64,000 nt of DNA from Nonomuraea rubra (GTDB lineage: Bacteria; Actinomycetota; Actinomycetes; Streptosporangiales; Streptosporangiaceae), in contig NZ_JACHMI010000001.1 in assembly GCF_014207985.1 (NCBI RefSeq), positions 9,717,001-9,781,000 on the forward strand, given 5' to 3'. Positions 32,101 through 38,824 of the stretch are shown here, piece after piece. Below the pieces are notes generated by a model. It did not search any database, was not told where the DNA came from, and saw nothing but the letters and a program-made list of their open reading frames with translations. Position 1 is the first letter of the stretch. Each line of letters starts with the position of its first letter. A program made the position numbers and the translations under genes.

Positions 32101-33627
32101 GGCCGCCTGGTGGCGCTCGCCTCCACGGGCGGCACGATCAGCCTGCTCGACGTGCGCACCCCCGCGAAGCCGGCCGTCCTGGCCACGCTCACCTCGGCGG
32201 AGGGCGCGGTCAGGAGCGTGACGTTCGCGCCGAACGGCCGCTACCTGGCCTCCTCCTCCGCCACCGGCAAGGTCCAGCTCTGGGACATCGCCGCGACCAA
32301 GCTGGTCGGCACGGCGAGCGGGCACTCCGGCGCGGTGGACGACGTGGTGTTCAGCCCTGACGGCGCCGTCCTGGCCAGCGCCTCCGCCGACGCCACGGTC
32401 CGCCTGTGGAGCGTGGAGAACCCGCGCGAGCCCGAGGGCACCGCCACCCTGGCCGGGTTCCCCGACGCCGTGACGGGCGTGGCGTTCAGCCCGAACGGCC
32501 AGAACCTCCTCACCTCCGCCGTCGACGGCGTGGCCCGGCTGTGGAACGTCACCAACACCTCCCGCACCTCCCCCTTCGCCCGGCTCGGCCTGCACACCGG
32601 CCAGGTCAACGGGGTCGCGATCGCCAAGGGCGGCGCCACGCTGGCCACCGCCTCCGACGACGAGACCGTCAGGCTCTGGAACATCTCGGACCCGGCGGTG
32701 GCCACGCCCGAGTCCACGCTGAGCGGGCACACCGGGCAGGTCCAGTCGGTCGCGTTCAACCCCGACGGCACCCGCGTGGTCACGGCCTCCGACGACAAGA
32801 CGGCCAGGATCTGGGACGTCTCGGAGACGACGGCCCCGAAGCTGCTCGGCACGCTGACGAGTCACACGGACGGCGTGCGCTCGGCCGCGTTCAGCCCTGA
32901 CGGCAAGATGGTGGTGACGACCGGGCGCGACGGCAGGACGCTGCTGTGGAACGTCGCCACCCCGTCCAGCCCCAAGCAGGTCGCCACGGTCGGCGCCGCC
33001 GACAGGCGGGTGACCAAGGCCGTGTTCCGGCCCGACGGCCGCGCGCTGGCGACCGGCTCCGGCACGGGGTCCGTCCGGCTGTGGGACGTCTCCAAGCCGG
33101 CCGAGCCGCGGGCCCTGGCCACGTTCGCCGCGGGCACCGGCAGCGTGCTCGACCTTCGGTTCAGCCGTGACGGCAAGACGCTGGCCACGGCGTCGAGCGA
33201 CGGCACGGCCCGGCTGTGGGACGTCGCCGCGCCCGCCTCCGCGAAGAAGCTGGCCGACCTGCCCGGTCACTCCGCGGCCGTGTCGGCCGTCGCCTTCAGC
33301 GGCGACGACCGCACGCTCGTCACGGCCTCCCAGGACATGACCGTCCAGGTGTGGAACGTCGTCACGCCGGCCCGTCCGGCGCTCTGGGCGGTGTTCGCGG
33401 GCCGGGGCGCGTCGGGCGACGTGGAGCTGGGCCCCGACGGCACCGTGCTGGCCGCCGCGTCCGGCAGCGCCGCCCAGCTCTGGGGCCTGAACGTGGAGCA
33501 GGCGTCCGCGAACGTCTGCGAGGCGTCGGGCACCTCGATCAGCAGGACGGAGTGGGCCAGGTACCTGCCCGGCCGCCCCTACGCGCCGCCCTGCGCCGCC
33601 ACCTCCGCGACACCGTCCGCCAACTGA
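29140..33627 (+). CDS. Caspase-like protease / STAND ATPase / WD40-repeat protein
   Basis: 1,495 residues; ATG 29140 has GGAG six bases upstream. An N-terminal caspase (C14) domain shows His110 (FHFVGHALFG) and Cys163 (VVLDCCFTSGN), the His-Cys dyad. A STAND ATPase follows: NSPYRGLAAYGRDQARLFFG, Walker A GPSGCGKT (345-352), Walker B LVVVDQFEELF. A hydrophobic segment near 751-769 is probably transmembrane. At least twelve WD40 repeats (about 838-1460; DGTARLWDV-type ends) form one or two propellers that would sense a ligand. Known relatives act in signalling, and some in regulated cell death or phage defence. Partner and trigger are unknown. No accessory effector gene is adjacent. Confidence 0.9.
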   Translation: MTEDDSTTLERTRVVRPARRNDPPLLLASEGARVVVAGTGAHRPTSRLPQVPAVPATVNDLGQCLVERAGLAPQHLTVLLDPATPANLGEVLERAAREATGVLMFHFVGHALFGPDNELHLATRATVDLGQGVPGYQALPYSMVRQILGSSRAEHVVVVLDCCFTSGNRPVPAKAMEQTFDSSWRGAYVLTSASKDENSWALPGVRHTALSGALLRLLNEGDPAGPAAFTLDHVHHHLARTMPAAGFPRPRRQAGELKELPPLAVNPAHQAAQRSGPPMSAPGDLNSPYRGLAAYGRDQARLFFGREEATRSLAARARQALRSAGPPVVIGSQAFEAGGPLVVTGPSGCGKTSLLHAGLIPALKEDLGRSVVLTPGALPVAALARELAALGGGDPERLRAVIESDPGAARRGLPARTLVVVDQFEELFTLCADELARRRFVEALVELSGSAAVVIAVRGDFFARCAAYPGLLETMRRPEIVAPMTPAELRRVIEEPATGSGLSLEAGLTELILEDVQALSGADDLLPLLSHALLATWQRRSGGVLTMAGYRSAGGVARAVALSGEETLRRLGAESEPVARGLLVPLVHVDPQAGALRRRVPVAELSSGSASVEGQVLAEFVRARLVTVTVADGGEQAELAHEALVRAWPRLGNWAETARAGLLVRRRLAEDAEMWQRDGQDTSYLYTDDRLATAQAAVAALPAASAPAAPAPRAGAPRDASGAITPVEREFLDASRRRQGRRSQIIRGAIATLGLLLLVATTGAIVALVQNSGSTRLAGEAGAQRDQALSRQVAAAATTSRDSSLASQLALAAYRLSATPEARGALLGSLSRPVGARMTGHTAPVERVAYRPDGRVAVTASGDTTARLWNVTDSLRPKSLGVVKGHTGGVLAVAFSKSGKVLATGSADGTARLWEVSDTAKPRALATLKGHKEQVGAVSFSPEGNLLATSSTDGTMRLWNVQDPAKPAQISVVTQNSDPTRAAFSPDGRLVALASTGGTISLLDVRTPAKPAVLATLTSAEGAVRSVTFAPNGRYLASSSATGKVQLWDIAATKLVGTASGHSGAVDDVVFSPDGAVLASASADATVRLWSVENPREPEGTATLAGFPDAVTGVAFSPNGQNLLTSAVDGVARLWNVTNTSRTSPFARLGLHTGQVNGVAIAKGGATLATASDDETVRLWNISDPAVATPESTLSGHTGQVQSVAFNPDGTRVVTASDDKTARIWDVSETTAPKLLGTLTSHTDGVRSAAFSPDGKMVVTTGRDGRTLLWNVATPSSPKQVATVGAADRRVTKAVFRPDGRALATGSGTGSVRLWDVSKPAEPRALATFAAGTGSVLDLRFSRDGKTLATASSDGTARLWDVAAPASAKKLADLPGHSAAVSAVAFSGDDRTLVTASQDMTVQVWNVVTPARPALWAVFAGRGASGDVELGPDGTVLAAASGSAAQLWGLNVEQASANVCEASGTSISRTEWARYLPGRPYAPPCAATSATPSAN

Positions 33628-35090
33628 TAGGCCGGGTCCTCGAACACGGCCTCGCAGCCCTCGCCCGCCAGGTCCTGCACCCACAGGCCGACGAACGCGC
33701 CGGTGAAGCCGAACGAGCGGATCTGCCCGTCGATGATCTCGTCGGCGTGCTCATCCGACAGGATCGTGGCGTCCAGCTCGACCGGGATGGCGTGGCCATC
33801 GTAGGAGAAGCGCAGGATCGGCCCGTCGAGCTCCAGCTCCAGGCGGCTCGCGGTGCCGGCGGCGGTGAAGTGCACGGTGCGGGCGCCCCGGTCGCTGCCG
33901 GTCAGGACGACGCCGTCGGTGGTCAGCGCGAGGTGGTACCAGTTGCGGGAGTTGTAGTACGCGGTGATCCCGGCCGACTGGTGCACGCTGCCGGGCTCGA
34001 ACGTCACGCCCGTCCCGAAGCGGCACCGCTGGGCCGTCACCCGGCGCGCGACCAGGCTGGGGGCGCGCCGCCCGTACGGGGACTGCCCGCCGCTGACCGT
34101 CACCCGGCCGCCCTCGAACCGCACCCAGTCGGGCGAGGCCGGCCGGCGCAGCGTGCTCCATCCGCCGTCTTCGGCGGGCCAGGGGTGCGGTTCGAGATCG
34201 GGAGCGGGCACCTCGACGGCGGGCACTCCCCCGGCCACCCGCGGCCAGCCGTCCTGCCACTCGACCCGCTGGATCGCGCTCTCCCTGCCCAGCACGCACC
34301 GCCCGCGCGGCGAGTACGGCCGGGCGGCCAGGTGCGCCAGGTACCACTCGCCGCCCTGCGTCCGCACCAGGCAGCCGTGCCCGGCCTTCTGCAGCTCCAG
34401 GCCGGGATCGTGGCGCGAGGTGAGCATCGGCCCCGCCGGGTCGGCCTCGTACGGGCCCTCCAGCGAGCGCGAGCGCAGCACGCTCACGCAGTGCTCGTAA
34501 CCGGTGCCGCCCTCGGCGACCATCAGGTAGTACCAGCCGTCCACCCGGTAGATGTGCGGCCCCTCGGTGATGCTCCGGTTCTCCAGGATGAGCCTCGGCG
34601 TGCCGCCGTTCAGCGGTTGCAGCTCGATGCCGGAGAAGCCGCGCCCGGGGCGGGAGTCGAAGACCATGTTGAGGAGGTACGCCGTGCCGTCGTCGTCGTG
34701 GAAGAGCGCCGCGTCGAACCCGCGCCCCGGCAGCCGCACCGGGTCCGACCAGGGGCCCTCGACGGCGGGCGCGGTGACGAGGTAGTTGGCGACGTCCTTG
34801 TAGCCGTGCGCGTAGGTGTCCATCACGCTGTAGACCAGGTGGAACAGCCCGTTGGCGTACGTCAGGTCGGGCGCCCACACGCCGCCCGAGTCGGGCACGC
34901 CGGACAGGTCGAGCAGCCGGCGCTCGGTCAGGATGCCGCCCAGGGGACGCCAGTTGACCAGGTCGCGCGAGTGGTGCACGAGCACGCCCGGGTACCACTC
35001 GAACGTCGAGGTGGCCAGGTAGTAGTCGGCTCCGACGCGGAGGATGGACGGGTCCGGGTGGAAGCCGGGCAGGACGGGGTTGCGGATCAT
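33579..35090 (-). CDS. GH43-family beta-xylosidase / alpha-L-arabinofuranosidase, cytoplasmic
   Basis: 503 residues, no signal peptide, so it acts on imported oligosaccharides. ATG 35090 is chosen (AGGGAG six bases upstream); the longer ATG 35114 lacks this. The five-blade GH43 catalytic trio is visible: base Asp in GFHPDPS near residue 12, Asp in WAPDLTY, acid Glu in SITEGPHIYR. The C-terminal beta-sandwich (GTGVTFEPGSVHQSAGITAY, YNSRNWYHLALT) is the DUF1349/XynB C-domain. It cleaves xylo- or arabino-oligosaccharides. Its end overlaps the convergent caspase-like gene by 49 bases. A TGCAACCGAT motif lies about 94-106 bases upstream. Confidence 0.9.
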   Translation of the reverse strand: MIRNPVLPGFHPDPSILRVGADYYLATSTFEWYPGVLVHHSRDLVNWRPLGGILTERRLLDLSGVPDSGGVWAPDLTYANGLFHLVYSVMDTYAHGYKDVANYLVTAPAVEGPWSDPVRLPGRGFDAALFHDDDGTAYLLNMVFDSRPGRGFSGIELQPLNGGTPRLILENRSITEGPHIYRVDGWYYLMVAEGGTGYEHCVSVLRSRSLEGPYEADPAGPMLTSRHDPGLELQKAGHGCLVRTQGGEWYLAHLAARPYSPRGRCVLGRESAIQRVEWQDGWPRVAGGVPAVEVPAPDLEPHPWPAEDGGWSTLRRPASPDWVRFEGGRVTVSGGQSPYGRRAPSLVARRVTAQRCRFGTGVTFEPGSVHQSAGITAYYNSRNWYHLALTTDGVVLTGSDRGARTVHFTAAGTASRLELELDGPILRFSYDGHAIPVELDATILSDEHADEIIDGQIRSFGFTGAFVGLWVQDLAGEGCEAVFEDPAYQLADGVAEVAAQGGA

Positions 35091-35183
35091 CGGATCTCCC
35101 TCCCAGATCTTCATGCCTGAACCCTGCCAGAGCCGTGTTCGGGCGGCACCTCCGGGGGGTGAGGAGCAGCGGTGACGCCGGGC

Positions 35184-35196
35184 TGCAACCGATCTG
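35184..35196. promoter_or_regulatory. TGCAACCGATCTG motif (candidate LacI-type operator)
   Basis: It shares TGCAACCGAT with 38789-38798 upstream of the pectinase gene and closely resembles TGCAAGCGAT at 38712. It lies between the GH43 and PAGH-repeat genes and could serve either. Confidence 0.55.
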
Positions 35197-35260
35197 AAGC
35201 CGCGGCCTGATGGGGTGGCACGGTCAGCACGATCGACCGTCGAACGGGGAACGGAACACG

Positions 35261-35650
35261 ATGAGGAGCACGAGAGCACTCACGATCTTCGCAGCGGGCG
35301 CGGCCCTGATCGCCGGCGCCTTCGCGGGCGCCGCCTGGGCGGCGGGCGGCGGCCTGTCCACGCCGGCGGGCCACCACGAGGGCAACACCACTCCCGCCGG
35401 CTACCACGACAGCGTCATCCCGGCCGGCCACTTCGAGGGCAGCACCGCGCCCGCCGGCCAGCACGACAACATCGCCCCCGCCGGCCACTTCGAGGGCGGC
35501 GTCGCCCCCGCGGGGCACGTGGACGGCGGTGTCGCCCCCGCCGGGCACATCGACGGCGGGGTCGCCCCCGCCGGTTACCACGACAGCGTGGCTCCCGCCG
35601 GACACTACGACGGTGGTGTCGCCCCCGCCGGGCACGACTGGATCGGGTGA
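35261..35650 (+). CDS. Secreted PAGH-repeat protein, unknown function
   Basis: 129 residues. A Sec signal (MRSTRALTIFAAGAALIAGA ... AAWAA, about residues 1-28) is followed by ten tandem 8-10-residue units of the form PAGH(Y/F/V/I)(D/E)GGVA, from PAGHHEGNTT to the terminal PAGHDWIG. Units 5-7 and 9 are near-identical. Each unit carries one or two His and one acidic residue, so the mature chain could bind metal or form a repetitive beta structure; it has no Cys. I know no family. It lies between a GH43 gene and a xylanase gene. Confidence 0.75.
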   Translation: MRSTRALTIFAAGAALIAGAFAGAAWAAGGGLSTPAGHHEGNTTPAGYHDSVIPAGHFEGSTAPAGQHDNIAPAGHFEGGVAPAGHVDGGVAPAGHIDGGVAPAGYHDSVAPAGHYDGGVAPAGHDWIG

Positions 35651-35699
35651 GCGCCGATCGGCCGGGTGCTCCCGCGCGCCCGGCCGATCAGGGACGCGC

Positions 35700-38606
35700 C
35701 TACCCTGCCAGGCGGAGCACGCCCCAGTGGCTGGTGTCGAGGTAGCCGCGGCCGGTGGCGTCGTTCCAGGTCACGGCGCTCGTCCTGGCCGCGCCCGTCG
35801 CGTCGTTGACCTGGACGTCGAAGCCCAGCAGCGTCCCCTCCCCCAGGGTGACGGTGGGCAGCTCGATGGCCGCCTCCACCACGTACCCGCCGGGCACCGT
35901 CACGGCCGCCGCCCGCACGTTGTCCTTGACGCCCGACGCGTCGAACGTGCCGCCGACCGTGACCCGGCCGGAGAAGCTCACCCGGTACTGGCCGTCGTCG
36001 TCCTCGTACCCCTTGGTCTTGCCGTTGCCCGGGTCCACGAAGAGCTCGACGGAGTCCTGCGCCCACGGGTCGGCGGACTCCTCGCTCAGCGCGGGGTCGG
36101 TGACCTGGGCCAGGACGTACAGGGTCGAGCCCGACCAGAGGGCGCGGACCTTGGCGGTGGCGCCCGACTCGCCCTGGATCCAGGTGCCGGTGCGCAGCTC
36201 GGGAACGCCCGACCACAGCCGGTCCACGGCGCCGTCCAGGACGGGGGCCGGGCGGCGCGGGGCGGTGGCGCGCTTGACGGCGGGGACGGGGGTGACCTCG
36301 CCCGTCCAGGTGGTGCGCGTGCCGCGGTCGTGCACCGCGACCTCGACGTCCGTGCCGCTGCCGAGCAGGGCCTCGACCCGGTAGCCGGTGGCGGTGCGGC
36401 GCACGCCGGGGGAGTTCCGGCCGAGGGCGCGCGTGCGGCCGTCCACGGTGAACGTGACCCGGTCGCCGGCGGACACGGCCGGGTCCGTCACCTCGGCCAG
36501 CACGTACAGGCCGGCGGCGGACGAGCGGGCCTGGAAGCCGGCGGAGACGTCGCCGACGCGGGCGAGCGGCGCGTCCGGCAGCAGGTCCCACTCCAGGTCG
36601 CGCCTGCCGTCCACCTTGACGGCCGCGGCGGGCGCCTCCAGCTCGCGGACGAACGGCTCCAGCCTGGACGGGTCCACGACGCCCCAGTACGCGGGCTTGG
36701 CCTGGAGGTCGTCGTCGAAGAGCAGCGGCGCGTTGAGCCGCGGGATCGGCCAGGAGCGCAGCCAGCTCACGTCGTCCGACTCGCCCCACACGGTGACCGA
36801 GCTCAGACTGCCGGCCTGCCGCCGGAAGACGTCGAACAGCTCCTTGTACCGGTGTCCCTGCTGGACGAGCAGCTCGGGCGGGATCGTGTCGTAGGAGGAG
36901 ACGAAGTCGGTGTAGATGCTCACGTCCAGCTCGGTGACCTGCTGGTCCAGGCCGAGCGCGGCGAAGCGCTCGATGGTGGCCTCGACAGCGGAGGCGGGCG
37001 GCTGCTCGATGTTGAGGTGGAGCTGGTGCCCGACGCCGTCGATCGGCACGCCCTCGGCCTTGAGCCGCTCGACCAGCTTGTACAGGGCCTCGCGCTTGCG
37101 CGGGAACTCGGTGTTGTAGTCGTTGATGAACAGCTTGGCGTCCGGGTCGGCCTCGCGGGCGACGCGGAAGGCGGTGCGGATGAAGTCGAGCCCGGCGATC
37201 TCGTACCACTTGGAGCGGCGCAGCCCGTCCGGCTGGTTCTCGTCCACGACCTCGTTGACCACGTCCCAGGCGGCGATCCGGCCCTTGTAGCGGGTGACGA
37301 GCGTGCGCACGTGCCGCTCCAGGCGCTGCAGCAGCACCTCCTTGGTGGCGTTCTCGAACACCCAGTCAGGGGTCTGGCTGTGCCAGGCGAGGGTGTGGCC
37401 GCGGACGGTCATGCCGTGCTCGGTGGCGAAGTTCACCAGGTGGTCGCCGTCGGTGAAGGTGAACTCCCCTTCGCGGGGCTCGGTGGCGTCCCACTTGAGC
37501 TCGTTGCCGGGGGTGACGCCGTTGAAGTGCTTGGCGAGCAGCTCGCCGTGCACGCCGAGCGTCTCGGGGCGGGTGAAGGCCGAGCCCATGGTGAACGGCA
37601 CCTCGTCCTTGAGCGAGGGGATGCCGGTCTGGATGGGCTTGGGCTCGACGTACGTCATCGTGAAGTCGTCGAGGTGGAAGGGGAAGGTGCCGGTGTCGGA
37701 CTCGAGGTAGACGCTGAGGAAGTCGACGTCGTGGGCGAGCGTGTACGTGCCCGCGAGCTGGACCCACTCCCCCGCGGGCACGTCCTTGGGCGCGACGACG
37801 CGCTCGTAGCTGGGGGTGCCGCCGGTGCGGCGTTCGATCGACAGGCCGAGCCTGCCGGAGGCGGTGTCGGGGCCGAGCCGGACCCAGGCCGACAGGGCGT
37901 ACTTGTCGCCCTTGCCCATGCGGCCGAGCACGTTGAGCGCGGGGCCGTCCCAGGAGGCGGAGCGGCCGGCGACGGCCAGGCCCCGGGTGCCCCCGTGCGC
38001 GGTCGTCCCGGTCTCCAGGACGGCGGAGGCGCGCGGTGACCAGTCCTGCGCGGTGCCGTCCTCGAAGTCGCTGGTGACGGGCTCGCGGGTGGGGTCGCCG
38101 AGCGGGCTGAGGACGAGGTCGTCCAGGTAGTACTGGGAGGTGGCGTCGGAGCTCTCGACGTAGAGCTGCACGTCGGTGGACTCGGCGGTGAACAGGTAGC
38201 TGCCCGACAGCCGCACCCACGCGCCGTCGGTGACGGTGGCCGCCGCGACCCGCTCGTACGTGGTCTCGCCGCCGGTCGGCGTGCGCTGCACGGTCATCGC
38301 GAGCGTGCTCGCGGGCTGCCCCGCGGCCAGCCTGGCGTACGCGGTGACGGTGTAGCCGACGCCCCTGACGAAGGGGCCGGCGATGGACGCGCCGTGCCAG
38401 GTATCGGTCCTGCCGCTCACCGCGAGGCCGCCCGATCCCGTGCGGGCCGCGTCCTGGGTCACCGTGACGGTGACGCCGTCGCCGCGCGGCCCCCATCCCT
38501 GGGCGGTGCCGTCCTCGAAGTCGTACGTGAGGTCCGCCGCGTGCGCCGGCGGCACCGGCACGAGGCATAACAGGGCGGCGACCACCAGGGCTCGTAAGGC
38601 GCGCAC
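35700..38606 (-). CDS. Secreted modular GH10 endo-1,4-beta-xylanase
   Basis: 968 residues. GTG 38606 with AGGAG four bases upstream. A signal peptide (MRALRALVVAALLCLVPVPP) is followed by two CBM4_9/CBM22-like domains (about 27-170 and 178-320; each opens YDFEDGTAQ or SDFEDGTAQ), GH10 (about 327-690) and two C-terminal CBM9-like domains (about 700-800, 805-968). Acid/base Glu452 (DVVNEVVDE) and nucleophile Glu559 (QVTELDVSIY) are present. It cuts the xylan backbone outside the cell. The gene is divergent from the pectin-degrading fusion, with LacI-type and TGAAAGTTTCA-type sites in between. Confidence 0.95.
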   Translation of the reverse strand: MRALRALVVAALLCLVPVPPAHAADLTYDFEDGTAQGWGPRGDGVTVTVTQDAARTGSGGLAVSGRTDTWHGASIAGPFVRGVGYTVTAYARLAAGQPASTLAMTVQRTPTGGETTYERVAAATVTDGAWVRLSGSYLFTAESTDVQLYVESSDATSQYYLDDLVLSPLGDPTREPVTSDFEDGTAQDWSPRASAVLETGTTAHGGTRGLAVAGRSASWDGPALNVLGRMGKGDKYALSAWVRLGPDTASGRLGLSIERRTGGTPSYERVVAPKDVPAGEWVQLAGTYTLAHDVDFLSVYLESDTGTFPFHLDDFTMTYVEPKPIQTGIPSLKDEVPFTMGSAFTRPETLGVHGELLAKHFNGVTPGNELKWDATEPREGEFTFTDGDHLVNFATEHGMTVRGHTLAWHSQTPDWVFENATKEVLLQRLERHVRTLVTRYKGRIAAWDVVNEVVDENQPDGLRRSKWYEIAGLDFIRTAFRVAREADPDAKLFINDYNTEFPRKREALYKLVERLKAEGVPIDGVGHQLHLNIEQPPASAVEATIERFAALGLDQQVTELDVSIYTDFVSSYDTIPPELLVQQGHRYKELFDVFRRQAGSLSSVTVWGESDDVSWLRSWPIPRLNAPLLFDDDLQAKPAYWGVVDPSRLEPFVRELEAPAAAVKVDGRRDLEWDLLPDAPLARVGDVSAGFQARSSAAGLYVLAEVTDPAVSAGDRVTFTVDGRTRALGRNSPGVRRTATGYRVEALLGSGTDVEVAVHDRGTRTTWTGEVTPVPAVKRATAPRRPAPVLDGAVDRLWSGVPELRTGTWIQGESGATAKVRALWSGSTLYVLAQVTDPALSEESADPWAQDSVELFVDPGNGKTKGYEDDDGQYRVSFSGRVTVGGTFDASGVKDNVRAAAVTVPGGYVVEAAIELPTVTLGEGTLLGFDVQVNDATGAARTSAVTWNDATGRGYLDTSHWGVLRLAG

Positions 38607-38628
38607 GGTGCTCCTATGGCATCCGGAA

Positions 38629-38639
38629 TGAAAGTTTCA
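38629..38639. promoter_or_regulatory. TGAAAGTTTCA palindrome upstream of the xylanase gene
   Basis: An 11-bp perfect palindrome (TGAAA-G-TTTCA) 23 bases before the xylanase start. It resembles the CGAAACTTTCG-type operators reported for streptomycete xylan genes. Assignment is by similarity only. Confidence 0.5.
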
Positions 38640-38710
38640 GGGAAATGCCGATAAATATCAGGCGGACTGTAGAGCCGGGCGGAATAGCGGGTCAACAGCC
38701 TCGCGCAGGG

Positions 38711-38801
38711 CTGCAAGCGATTGTTGCAGGACAAGTGCAGTTTCACTGCAGATCATTGACGTAGTGAGGTTGCTGAGCGATGGTTTCATGCAACCGATTG
38801 C
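38711..38801. promoter_or_regulatory. Three TGCAA/TGCAG operators in the xylanase-pectinase intergenic region
   Basis: CTGCAAGCGATTGTTGCAG (38711-38729), TGCAG-TTTCA-CTGCA (38736-38750) and TGCAACCGATTGC (38789-38801) lie between the divergent genes. The first and third share TGCAA(G/C)CGATTG. This pattern is typical of LacI-family regulators of sugar-polymer genes. The same core recurs at 35184 and, more weakly, at 49878. Confidence 0.6.
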
Positions 38802-38824
38802 CGCACTCTGCCGAGGTTGCGCCC

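Noticed and set aside
29017-33684. A 1,555-codon antisense frame over the caspase-like gene
   Set aside because: Same GC artefact; the plus strand shows ordered caspase, ATPase and WD40 motifs.
35529-38039. A long plus-strand frame across the xylanase gene
   Set aside because: Val/Gly/Arg-rich without motifs; the minus strand carries intact GH10 catalytic motifs and binding domains.
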